From Diphasiastrum complanatum (taxonomy: Eukaryota; Streptophyta; Lycopodiopsida; Lycopodiales; Lycopodiaceae): DNA of 64,000 nucleotides. Shown in pieces: positions 10,946 through 21,433 of the stretch. Each line of letters starts with the position of its first letter. Position 1 is the stretch's first letter. A program made the position numbers and the translations under genes. The DNA is taken from contig CM055096.1 of assembly GCA_029204225.1 (NCBI GenBank), forward strand, positions 1,057,001 through 1,121,000, in the 5' to 3' direction. A model generated the notes under the pieces. The model was not told the origin of the DNA and did not search any database. It was given only the letters and a program-made list of their open reading frames with translations.

Positions 10946-12204
10946 AGGACTCAGGAAACCTTCTTGTCCGAACGAGAGGATCGGAGGAACAGAGGGGAAC
11001 TGAAAGGTGGTGTGGAGTATGGAAGAAGGTGAGGATGGAGCATAAAGTGTCTGGCGTGGAGGTGAAAAATTGATGACTTGCATCCACGCCAGAGTGTCTG
11101 GAGACAATTGAGAATCAGAAGGATTGAATGGAATGGAAGCAATAGTGGCAACAGGAGTGATGGAGGATGCGATGGTGATGGACGGAGTAGTGGATAATGG
11201 AACAGAGATAGGAGTGGTATCAACTGAGGAAACGGAGATGGACACAGAAACAGTTGTGGATGAAACAGTAAGAGACGTAGCGACAACAGAGATCGGAGTG
11301 GGGGGTTGCACGGAAGAAGAAGTGGCGGTGGTTGATGGAGTGGTTAGTGCGGTAATGGAGGCGCATCTTCGGGTAGCAGGTGGAGATGAGGATGTAGAGG
11401 CAGCGCCACGCATTCATTTGCTGGCCGTTGTGTTAATAACTGCAAGTTGGGAGAAGGTGGATGTTTGGGATGGCGGATAAAGGTTAGTGTGTGACACTTG
11501 GGTGGACAAAAGGGATGAGCCTTGAAAACCGCGCACTTTTGTCTCGAGAAGTGCGCAGGGAAAGTTACACAACAGGGGGCCTGCTCAATACGCTCACGGT
11601 TGTTGGGTTTCATGGAGTTGGTTAGTTCATGAATAAGGAAGCTATGCCAGTCGTATGGCACAATTGAGGGGCCAGGGAATTCCAGAAAGGATTCCACTAT
11701 CTGACTCAACAGCTTAGACTAGATTCTGTCCTTGCGAAATGTTGAAATAACCAAAAAGTTATTCAACAGATGCGCAACCGCCTGAATGATGGGTTTCGTG
11801 ATAGCATCTATCAGGTAATCCTTGTTAGTCTGGATTGGAATTTCTGGTGCGGTTTGGGTGACAAACGGTTTGATCAGAGTTTTGGCGTGGGAATGGGAGA
11901 TGGGTTGACGATCACCGGACATAATGCCAATGGTGACCATCGAGTCTGCATTAATCATGACCTTGTACGTGATACCTTGCTACAAGAAGTGGAAGCAAGT
12001 CTTTTCCTCGTCTCAGGTGGCGTAAGCGTGAAGGGCAAGGCCCATGTTAATCTCAGAATGGAAAAGCACCGGGTAAAAATCCATTGCCTCTAGCCATGGT
12101 TGGATCAGAGCGTCAGATGGTAAGGGCCAAATCTGTGTGGCCTTAGGGATTTCACGCTGGATCACATGTTTGGTGCCAAAGTCTTCAGAGGATGAGGAGG
12201 CCAT
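10930..12204 (-). pseudogene. gypsy-B post-integrase ORF (ORF3-like), broken
   Basis: An ATG at 12204 opens MASSSSEDF..., similar in style to the MASRSSSR start of the gypsy-A extra ORF at 56098. Successive minus-strand frames (12204-12013, 11958-11719, 11709-11344, 11413-10928) carry an N-terminal globular-looking region and then a long Ser/Thr/Pro/Val-rich low-complexity tract. A short shared pattern near 11940 (MINADSMVTIGIM) resembles MDADATISVQNFG in gypsy-A. Position after integrase fits the extra ORF known from Athila/Tat-type plant gypsy elements. The function is unknown, and frameshifts and stops make it non-coding now. Confidence 0.5.
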
Positions 12205-13295
12205 GTTAGCAGTGATGATTAGAGGTCGAAAAAGTAGAAAAAACGGTGGAAAAGGTAAAAAGGTGTGGAAACGACAAAAATTGTGAATTACGAGTGTTGA
12301 ATGTCAAGTATTGTAGTTCAAAGTGCAGATCGGTGTTCAGTATGAGCAGATGATAGCTGGTAGGAAGTTTGGTCGCAAACAGAGAACTTGGTAATTTCAG
12401 TGTAAATTTCGGCAAAGCTTTGCTAGCAAAGGTGACAAATGACTCGAATTCAGCCCTTATATAGCGGAATTTAGAGTGTGTGTTAGGTGAAATCCACTTT
12501 TCCTTGTTCAGTTCCACCCAAATTTTGGCAGGCACCTTCTTCACAAAATTATAAGACCTCAGGGAAGTCTACGAGAGTTCAGAAGGTGATTTGACTGTTA
12601 TGCGAAGGTTTTGCGAGGGTTCAACTCTCGCAACAAGTGATCTCTCGCACAACTTATTCCTGTGATTGGATTTTCAAGATCAGACCATATAGGCAGGCTA
12701 GTTTCACTACTCTGATTCCATGTAGGCTCCTTGCGAGGGTTGGTAAGATGATCTTGATGCTCTGCGAGGGTTCTGAAAATCCAGCTTCTGAAAACCCTCG
12801 CACACACTAAAAAATGGTAATTCCTCCATCAAGCACTCTCGCAGAGATTTTCATGGATGCATCTGGGTCAGATCTAGTGACTGTCCAAGTTTCAAGAGCT
12901 GTCCCCCATGAGATCTCAAAAAATCATAAAAAAAAGTGCTCTTTTAGAGTGCTTTTTGACGAGATCTCGAGATTTTCTGATTTTAAACTTTTGTAAACTG
13001 GTAATCAGCTTCATCCAGGCTTGATTTGACTGTTGGTAGTTCTATGGAAGTTCTGATGGATACTTGGTAACAGATCCATCCGTCAATCTGATGATCTGCT
13101 TCCTTCTTGATCCTATCTAGATCTGGATCCTCCTTGGATTCTGATGGATTTTTCCGATCTTGTCAGATCTGGCCGAATCTTGATGGATCTAGCTTGATTT
13201 GGCTTGATCTTCCTAGATCTAGTGGTGATGGTTTAGCTAAATATCTTTTCATAACGTGCCATCACCAATTTGGATCTCTCTTATTGTGGTGGCCA
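12205..13295. other. gypsy-B spacer between integrase and extra ORF
   Basis: No gene is recognised. CTCTCGCA and TGCGAGGG words recur on both strands (12600-12850), and the same words recur in the leader at 15780-16020. They look like short element-specific repeats. Confidence 0.4.
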
Positions 13296-14427
13296 TTACT
13301 TGTGCAACCGGCTACCGTTGATGAGGGTATCGAATGGTGTCCCATCTAGTTTTTCTAAATTCATGGCTCCATGATTAAGAATTTTCTTGATCCGATAAGG
13401 ACCTTCGCCTGTGAATTTTAACTTTCCCTTGATCACCTTGGTTTTATACATCAGGACCAGATCTCCAGAGCGAAGATCCTTCTTTTGTAATCTGCGATCA
13501 TGCCATGCTTTGCGTCTTTCCTTTTCAGTTGCCAGTGCATGCACAACTAGTAAGCGTGTTTCACAAAGTTTATGCAGAGCTTCGTGGCATAGTTGTAGAA
13601 ATTTGGACTCATTAGACGTTGCATGGTGACAATCCTTAATGAAGGAACTAAAAACTCTACTTACATTACAACATCCTAACCATATACCAATTGGAAGGGT
13701 GTTTGATCAGTGCTTCCTTTATATGTTGTCCTGAATGCCCATAGTGCAGCATGCAATTTGTGTTCCCAATCTGATCTGCTAGCTTCAACTGTTCACAGGA
13801 TCTTATTGGATGATTCTGCTTGCCCATTACCACGAGGATAATAAGGCATACTGGTTCTGTGGATCATGAAGAATTCCTCCAACAGGACCTTGATGGTCTC
13901 ATTGATAAAATGACTTCCACGATCACTGACTAGCTTTACCGGGCATCCAAAGCGCACAATGATATATTCATAAAGGAACTTGGCAGTGGTCCTAGCATCA
14001 GCTACTCTTACTGCCTTGGCTTTGACCCACTTGGTGAGGTTGTCTGTGTCTACGATTATGTATCGAGCCTGGGAACTCCTTGTTGCAGGGTGAATTGGAC
14101 CGATGTAATCCAATCCCCACTTTTCGAATGGTGCTTGGGCTAAGACCAAGTGCAGTAGGTCATAATTCAATCTTGTTGGCCTTCTCGTCCTTTGGCACAC
14201 ATCGCGCTTTTTCAAGTATTCCTCCGTATCCTTATGAATCGTTGGCCACCGACATCCTGATTGTAGGATCTTGCGAACTGTAATGTCGGAAGCAAAATGG
14301 CCTCCACCCATGCCTTCATGTGAAAGCGAAATTATCTGGGCGGCCTCATGAGGAAGAATACACCGCCGAAGAATTCTGTCGGGTCCTCTTCGATACAACT
14401 GGTCGGCTATCAGTTGATAAGGTCTAA
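13296..14427 (-). pseudogene. gypsy-B integrase, interrupted
   Basis: Read from 14427 downward. First comes the HHCC zinc region (HEGMGGGHFASD ... VCQRTRRP), in which the first Cys of the pair is Arg. The catalytic core follows with Asp in WGLDYIGP, Asp in LVSDRGSHF and Glu in GQAESSNK, so the DDE triad is complete. A stop occurs at 13793. The C-terminal region resumes in other frames (ALWAFRTTYK..., then 13544-13296 with a SGDLVLMY...GPYRIKKI fold typical of gypsy integrase ends). The right boundary abuts plus-strand gag sequence at about 14427. Confidence 0.9.
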
Positions 14428-15690
14428 CCCATCACGGGGGCACCCAACGCGACACCAAGGTACGGTGCACCGAATCAACAACAGCGTATGGCCTTACCTG
14501 CACCACCAGGGCCAGCCAATCAACAAGTGGCCCATATAAACCTGACAGCAGCAGAACCAGAGATGCAAATGCCACCTCAACTTGAGCAGCAGCAATGGTA
14601 CGGACCAGATAAACCATTTATGGATCTTGCCATAAATGAATATGTTGCGGCCTATGCAACTCAAACTCAGTGTCAAGGTGGAAGAAATTACGACTGCTAC
14701 GGATGCAGCGAAGGACACAGAATTGCGAAATGTCCCTACAAGGGACAATATACATCCTTCTGCCGAGAATGCGGTTATGAGCACTGTTACAAGAATTGTC
14801 CATTTAAACCTGGAACCAATGCACCTCTTAACTTCATTGCAATACAGCAACCAGCAGTTCCAACAGGGATGCCATCGGAAGGACGACAATTCCATGCTCA
14901 TGTGTTAGCTGTTACGCAAGCACAGAAGAGGAAGGAAGTGGCTCCCTCACCACCATCATCGGTCACTGACGATCAACCCTCAACTTCCGCGCCATATCCG
15001 AATGTGAGGGAAGAAAGAAGGCAGTACAAGAAAATAAGACACTGGGTACAAAAAGCACAAGCGAAGGAAAAAGAGCAAGAAAGAGACAATCCCACGGAAC
15101 CTCCAGTTGGCGTGGAATGGATATTGCAGGCGGGCTCACCACTACGCATTGATCAGAATGATCGGTTGCACCAACATAAACCACATTTTCACATGGTGGA
15201 GCCCGAGGAACCACGTACTGAAAGGCTCACACTTTTATTGTCAAGCCGTGTTAGTTTACCACTCGGAGCACTACTGCGGATTGCACCACAAGCGAAAAGC
15301 CTTCTAGCTGAATGGGCCAAAGCGGATGAGGAGCCAGTAGTGCCTGAGCCTATATATTGTATGGGCTATGAAGAAACAAGTAACATTCTCCACATCGGAA
15401 CAGCATGGGAAAGTGAGAAACACAACATCACTTTACCAATCAAACACAAGAGATACGAGGACGAGACAGCAGTGGTAGATGGAGGATCGGGTGTCAATTT
15501 GATCTCCACTACTTTGTATGAAAAATGGAGTTTGCAAAGGTTGAAGCCAACAAGATTCGCCATCAAGCTAGCAGATCAATCCTATGTGAAACCAAAAGGT
15601 GTAGTTGCCGATATCCCCGTAAGGATAGCAGGCATGCAGTTTGTAATTAAGGATAAGAAGTCTAATAAAGACTTATCTTCTATTGAACAA
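14428..15690 (+). pseudogene. Gypsy gag (zinc knuckles) and protease fragment, plus strand
   Basis: Open for over 400 codons, beginning just after a TAA. A Pro/Gln-rich region precedes two cysteine knuckles, CYGCSEGHRIAKC and CRECGYEHC, typical of Gag nucleocapsid. A charged linker (VTQAQKRKEV, RQYKKIRHWVQKAQ) follows, then a retropepsin-like segment with VDGGSGVNLIS, where the usual D-T/S-G is D-G-G, and further conserved protease sequence to about 15640. The end is cut short, with a foreign tail before the TAA at 15700. It lies head-to-head with the minus-strand integrase. A relative is at 26846-27895 (minus). Confidence 0.82.
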
Positions 15691-15700
15691 TCTGGGGGTT

Positions 15701-16300
15701 AAATGGGCAAAATGTCGTATCGTGCGATGTTGCATTGCACATATGGCAATGTGTCGCACATGCACTTAAACATCAAACTAACTCTCGCAAGTTTCTCTGT
15801 GTCTTGGTCTCACTGAGATGGAACTTCAGAGGGCTATGCGAGAGTTTTTATAAAGATTTGATTTCTTTTGGATTTTTTCAAGCGTTTTTTGAATTTTTTA
15901 TGATTTTTCTCTGATTTTTACAATCTGCTTGGAACTAACTCTCGCAGGCTTCTATGTAGGTCTGGGACAGTAGCCTGGAGCTGCTACCAGTCATGCAAGA
16001 GTTAATTCACACTGGTTCTGGAGATATAAAAATCTGATAAGATTTTAGGCTCTTTTTCCCTCCAAAAATGTAGATTGGTGTGTTTTTTGGATTTTTTGGT
16101 TGGTTGGTTTGGGTTTCAAGCCCTTAGAAGCTGTTCAGGGCCTCCTCTACCCTCTCACGCCTCCTCCGCTTGCTGTGAATAGTCCAAACACAAAAAAAAA
16201 ATACAGAAAACTAACTCTAAACACCCAAAAATCTACCTAAAACTACTCTAAAAAGCAAGAAAATAGCTAAAATGCAGCTAAACTAGTTAGTGAAAACCTA
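15701..16300 (-). other. gypsy-B leader region
   Basis: No open frame of note. It lies directly inside the primer site, as an untranslated gypsy leader would. It contains repeated AACTCTCGCA words. Confidence 0.5.
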
Positions 16301-17149
16301 TCCCCGGCAACGGCGCCACTGTAGGGTCGAAGATCTTGCGTAGTATAGCCCTCTCGCCTGTCAACAAGGGTAAGATCACTGGATAGGTACCTAACTATGC
16401 ATAGATGCTATTTTTAGTTAGTTTTCTACTTTCTCCCTTAACTCTATTCACCACTAACACTACCCTCCTTTAACTCTACTCCTCTACACTAACATTCATC
16501 ATGCTTTTGGGTGAAGGAAAAGGATAGACAAGAAGAGGAAGAGAGAAGAGAAGAGAGAAAGAGAGAGAGATGAGATGGAGGTTAGCTCAAATGCTCAATG
16601 TCATTGCTTATGGAAAAACCTTAACTAATCACAAACAAAAAGCATGGAAGAAATGGAAATAACAAGCAAACACAACAATAGCATAAGCAAGATTGATTAG
16701 CAAATGAGGATGCTTGAGCTCTCAAAATAGTAGAGTCTCCTCCTCTCTATTAAGCATGCAAATAGTGTACAAATGGTGCCTTTTTATAAAATGGGGAAGG
16801 CCCTTGCCCCTCAATCCTATTGGCTAATATTCACATTGATCCTATCCATTCATCTTGGACCCAACTTGATCCAAGGGTCCACAAAAAGTACATTGGAAAT
16901 CACAAGATTCATGTGAGTCCAAAATTGGACCCAACTCTAAAAAGTAAACTCTAAGTTTAAAATTGACTTTGGGCCTCAAGTTCTATTTTGATTACAAAGG
17001 CCCAAGTCTATTTTATTTTATTTACACTTTGGCTTGCATGCTCATTGGGCCATGGGCTTATGATAATTACGCGCAGGATGCCATGCCCTCACAACCCATT
17101 TTATTGGACGATTTTATTTATTTACACTTTGTTGGGAATACCCCCAACA
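16301..17149 (-). mobile_element. gypsy-B 5' LTR and tRNA-Asp-type primer binding site
   Basis: On the minus strand TGGCGCCGTTGCCGGGGA (16318-16301) matches the 3' end of plant tRNA-Asp, the primer reported for Athila/Tat-type gypsy elements. One base separates it from the LTR end at 16320. The LTR extends to 17149 (about 830 bp) with TG...CA ends (minus-strand start TGTTGGGGGTATTCCC). A diverged relative lies at 30011-30573. Confidence 0.85.
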
Positions 17150-18060
17150 ATGACTGACAATCGAGATTGGTTTCATCAATTAACCATGATCGAAAGAGGC
17201 GATAAGGTTGCAGAAGCTAATGAACGAGTGTCAAATCAAAGGCATTGGAGTCATTTCCATCAAGCTAGCCAATGGTAAGATGCAAATAATTCAAAATGTA
17301 CTTTATGTATCCAATCTGAAGCACAGTCTATTATTAGTTGGAGTTATGATCGATCAACACATGAAGCTAAAATTCATCAAGGACAGGGGCTTGGTATAAG
17401 ATATGGATCATAAACTCAAAGTCAATGTTAGTGGATGTAGAGAGGACAAAGGTAGTTTATATAGGCTTAACACCTTATTGAAGAAGAATGTTGGCTTAGC
17501 AATTGCACAGATCATTCATATTAATCTATGGCATAGACGCTTGGGACATATCAATTTTAAAAATCTGAAATTGCACAAAAAGCTCAATATGGTACAAGGA
17601 TTGTCTTATTTTGGTGATTGGGAAATCATCTATGTGAAAGATGTATTTTTGGCAAGCAACATAGGGAGAAATTACAAAAAAGTGGTGCTCAAAGGGCAAA
17701 GGGTAAGTTGAAATCTCATCCATTCTGACTTGTGTGGTCCCACGAAGACGATTTCTAATGGGAAATCAGTTTATTTCATGAAATTCTTTGATGATCACAC
17801 TAGAATGTTTTTGCATCTACTTTCTACGAAAGAAGTTAGAAGCTTTTCAAAGCATTGGTGAAGACTCAAATAGGAAAGAAAGTGATGATCTTATGATCAA
17901 ATAGCGGTGGTGAGTATGGTAGATAAATTCAATGTTTTTTGTGATGAAAATGGAATCAAAAAGTAGTTCACCCAATCCTATACACCATAATACAATGGTG
18001 TAGCAGAGAGGAGGAATAGAACTTGTTATCAAATTTCCACGCAATCTTCTAACAAAATTT
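17150..18060 (+). pseudogene. copia-3 protease/integrase relic (right half)
   Basis: Begins MTDNRDWF at 17150, just after the LTR. Copia protease C-terminal and integrase sequence follows in shifting frames: GVISIKLANGKMQIIQNVLYV, LWHRRLGHINFKNLK, IHSDLCGP (first catalytic Asp kept), FFDDHTRMF, a degraded SNSGGEYG and AERRNRT. There are many stops and frameshifts. It completes the copia-3 gag at 10185-10945, with gypsy-B between them. Confidence 0.85.
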
Positions 18061-19420
18061 TAGCTATTGCAAATCGTACGAGAATATTTAATTACAGAAT
18101 CACAACCTTGATGGATGGCCCCAATGTCGTTTATGACTGGGGCCTTTGTCTTGATAGCTGCAAGCATCTCTTGAGTGACCAGCCCGAATCATCTGTGGTT
18201 GTCTCATCATTGTTTTGATCACCACCCACCTCGATTCCGTCAATGTCCTTAGAGCAAGTCGGTCTGAACAACTTGCCGCTTCTCCTCATCCACACACAGA
18301 TTATGCTATCACAAAGTTTGAAGCTCACCAGAAAACTCTTGACTTTCCATAATCCCCTTCCACCACCTATGTGACTCCGCCTCACTCCTCACCCTCCACG
18401 TATACTCTTTACCAAACTCTCCCACACACATTGTCCTCGACCCTCGCCCTGACTTTACCTACTACTCAAACACCCATTATTTCAACCTCTCCACTTATTA
18501 CTCTTGCTTCCTCACCATCTATTTCACTTGCCATTATCGCATTCCCAATCATCCATATTTCCTCTCCTCTAGTTTCCATCACAATTCTCCCAGTTGTCGC
18601 CACTATCCCCACCATCACAACTATCACTTTCAAAGCATCCATTTTTCCTCCGACCCCTACCTTACCTGCTTTTGTGTGCTAGGATGATGATCAGGCCATG
18701 ACATGTTGGAATGCCCTGCCAACAACTTCATCAGATGCTCATTCAAAGAGTGGCTAATTAAACCAAAGACCAATTCTCTACTATCCAACAACAATACCTG
18801 AAGGCTTTGACAGATCAATCTGTGTAGCTTAAGAGAGAAAGAGAGCCAAGCGTAGGTACAGCCTTGAAGACACAACTCAAACAAGTAAAGGCCATTGTTA
18901 CAACAAACCATTTGATCTCGAGAAGGAAATACACCAAGGCTATCAAGTGGATAGCTAGTACTTTTTGGTGAAGTCTTGATGGCTCGAATTGGAGTGTGAC
19001 TCCTTCCTTACCAACGAACGATCCCTCAAAAATCGTACCTATCATTTGGAAAGAGACATTACCAAGGCAAAAATAGCTACAACCAGACAACAAAGCTTCA
19101 TGGGATCTCCTAATCCAACAACCCAAATCTCATATCTCTAGCATGTAGAGCACTGTAGACCAACTCATAGCAGTAAGAGAAGAAGAAACCTCCGTCGTCC
19201 AAAGACTCCAAAGAAAGGGTGCAAAATATTACAAGGCTTTTTGAATACAATCTATCAAGCTGGCAAAAGACCTTCAAGCCAGCCAAGCAGTAGCCCTAGC
19301 AATCCACAATACAGAGGTGGCCACACTTTATGCCATGCTCTAAAAAAATGAGCAATCACTCCGTGAGACTACTGCAAAGTTGTACATCCTTAAAGGACAG
19401 TTCAACGTTGTTCTAGAGTT
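18061..19420 (+). pseudogene. Probable gypsy extra-ORF relic: Pro/Ser/Thr-rich then coiled coil
   Basis: Frame 18371-18682 encodes a Pro/Ser/Thr/Ile-rich low-complexity tract like those of the extra ORFs at 10930-12204 and 53407-56098. Broken downstream frames (18800-19430) have heptad-like charged sequence such as NERSLKNRTYHLERDITKAK and KNEQSLRETTAKL, consistent with a coiled coil. The assignment rests on composition and domain order, not on a clear alignment. Confidence 0.4.
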
Positions 19421-19861
19421 TTTCACTGCTCTAGACAACAATCTTATTTTTTATTATCTTATTAGACTAGCTTTTTATAATTTTTTTCTACAGTTCTCAA
19501 CTCCTCCCCTCTCAAATTCAGATATTTCATGTATAAGGATAATAAAAATATCTTTGTTTTTTCTGTCCTTATCAGTTTTGTGCAAGTTATGGACTTTGGC
19601 TATGTTTATGATATGTTTGTGAGCCCTCCATTTTGTTTTATTGTTGGCCTCTATGCCATTATCAATTTTAACATTTCAACTTGGAACTAGATTATATGCC
19701 AGATTTCTCTCTTTGTTCTACTCTCATTCGTTTCTTTACTGTCACAATACCCACAGGCACGGTGTGCTCCTGAGTATTAGTCGCCAATGCCACCAAAGTC
19801 AGCATCCGACCAAAGTCAATGCCTTGGTGGAACACGTCAAGCACTATCATGCCACCATCAA
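19421..19861. other. Unassigned sequence left of copia-2
   Basis: Short frames only. No recognised protein, LTR end or repeat. Confidence 0.4.
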
Positions 19862-20069
19862 TAGCTTGTTGGTTTTGTATGGATAGAAACAATAATTTAT
19901 CATTCAATTCATGTTTGATGAAGTTCCATTAATGTTTGCATCTCGTTTTGTGTGTAGATGCTGATTTTTCTACATTGGTGAGATTGGTAGAGTAACTTCT
20001 TTTGTAACCCAAGATCTTTTTGTGGATTGGATCATCAATGATCTGAAATCCTTCACATGGTATTAGAGC
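19862..20069 (+). mobile_element. copia-2 truncated 5' LTR end and primer binding site
   Basis: The last ~195 bp of an LTR (19862-20057) match the 3' portion of the LTR at 24782-25429, with many differences. It ends CCTTCACA and is followed at once by TGGTATTAGAGC (20058-20069), one base off the canonical initiator-Met tRNA primer site of copia elements. The upstream part of the LTR is missing. Confidence 0.85.
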
Positions 20070-20659
20070 TTGTGTTTCAGGTTATGAAGGAGGAAATTAT
20101 ATCTATCAATGATTTGGTGAAGATATCAAGGCTAGAGCATGCTAGAGGGGATTCTACACCAAAATCGAGTTTTTTTTGTTTTTGTAGATTGGATCTTTTG
20201 TAGACCAAAACCCTATATAGGTTTACAAACTTGATCAATTCTGAATTATGATTTCACATACTGGATTTGGCCGATTTTTGGATCATTGGATCAGCTTAAG
20301 TGGTGGGTAATAGATTGCATATCAAATTTTCAGCATTTGCATGTAGATTTGGAATAGTCAATTTTTTGTGATTTTGTCAAAACCCTAATTTTGATTGGAT
20401 CTCTAGATAGTGAGGTTGCTGGACTTCATTTGAGTGTCTTTCAATCTTAGGAAGTGGCAAAAGTCATTAGATTGAGGATAGATCATAGGTTGATCAAGAT
20501 TCCATGATTCTATGTGTTGATTTGCTTGGATAAGTGCTAGAAGAGAATTTGTGAGATAGTTTCAAATCTTGGTGATTTCTTTTGAAAGCATTTGTTGTTG
20601 TTCAAAGGAGTGCTTTGTGCATTGAAGCAGGTTGAAAGAGAAGATCAGGTCATTGCTAC
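20070..20659 (+). other. copia-2 untranslated leader
   Basis: Stop-rich sequence between the primer site and the gag ATG, containing phrases such as AAAACCCTA. No gene. Confidence 0.6.
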
Positions 20660-21433
20660 ATGGCAACCTCAATTGGAGTCATGTTGGAAGCCAATGATAA
20701 GCTTACCTCAAGTAACTATTCATTATGGAAAGTGAGGATGGAGTCATTTCTTGAGATGAATGATGTTTTGGATATTGTTGTAGGTTTGGAGGAGAGACCA
20801 GCAACACAACAAGATCAATTGAGGTATGACAAGAGGGCCAAGAAGGCTCTACACATGATAAAGATGAATGTTACCAATGAACTTCTCAAGGAAGTTGGTA
20901 AGTGCACATCATCTTTGGAAGCTTGGAATTCATTGAAGAAGCTTTATGAATCCAAGTCTACTTTTAGAGTGTTGACTCTAAAAAGGCAAATCTTTTCTTG
21001 TTTGCAAAAGAATGAAGAAAGTCCGAGTACTTTTGTTTTGAGAATGAAAGCATTGAATGATGAGTTAGCTTGCATAGATGAAAGCATTAAGGAAGGAGAG
21101 CTTATTCAAGTGATTCTTAATGGCTTGTTGGATGCTCATGCTAACATTGTTCAAAGTATTGCTATTCAAAAGACTTTGCCAAGTTTGATGGATCTTCAAG
21201 AGATCTTGATCAATGAGGAATATAGGCTTCAAGCAAGAGGTGGATCTACATCGACACTTCAAGAGGATGCTATGTTCACAAAGGGAAAATTCAAGGGCAA
21301 AACCAAAAGCAAGTGGTCTAAAGGGCAAGATCAAGTGGATGCTTCTTCAAGTGGCAAAAAGAAGGATAGATCAAAGCTCAAGTGCTTCTACTGTGGCATC
21401 AAAGGACACTTTGCAAGCGAGTGCTACAACTAG
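20660..21433 (+). CDS. copia-2 Gag polyprotein
   Basis: A 257-residue frame with ATG at 20660. N-terminal Gag signature LTSSNYSLWKVRMESFL, the central helical UBN2-type capsid region (residues about 15-190), then a Lys/Ser-rich linker and a perfect CX2CX4HX4C zinc knuckle (CFYCGIKGHFASEC) at the C-terminus. The protein forms the virus-like particle and binds element RNA. It ends at TAG 21431, after which the same frame stays open into protease. The amber codon is therefore either a recent mutation or a readthrough point. Copia elements normally have a single gag-pol frame, so mutation is more likely. Confidence 0.92.
   Translation: MATSIGVMLEANDKLTSSNYSLWKVRMESFLEMNDVLDIVVGLEERPATQQDQLRYDKRAKKALHMIKMNVTNELLKEVGKCTSSLEAWNSLKKLYESKSTFRVLTLKRQIFSCLQKNEESPSTFVLRMKALNDELACIDESIKEGELIQVILNGLLDAHANIVQSIAIQKTLPSLMDLQEILINEEYRLQARGGSTSTLQEDAMFTKGKFKGKTKSKWSKGQDQVDASSSGKKKDRSKLKCFYCGIKGHFASECYN

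Larger units (their letters stand above)
10946..17149 (-). mobile_element. Ty3/gypsy element gypsy-B, decayed, nested in copia-3
   Basis: Minus-strand order is LTR (17149-16320), primer site (16318-16301), leader (about 16300-15700), integrase (14427-13296) and a post-integrase ORF (12204-10930). No 3' LTR is visible at the left end. A plus-strand gag-protease piece occupies 14428-15690, so part of the interior is inverted or belongs to another element. It sits between the two halves of copia-3, so it inserted into that element or replaced its middle. Confidence 0.75.

Noticed and set aside
11124-11480. 118-codon Asp/Glu/Val-rich plus-strand frame
   Set aside because: It is the antisense shadow of the Ser/Thr-rich tract of the minus-strand gypsy-B extra ORF.
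16301-16318. Possible tRNA-Asp gene
   Set aside because: Only the terminal 18 bases match, with no cloverleaf upstream, and the match sits beside an LTR end. It is a primer binding site.
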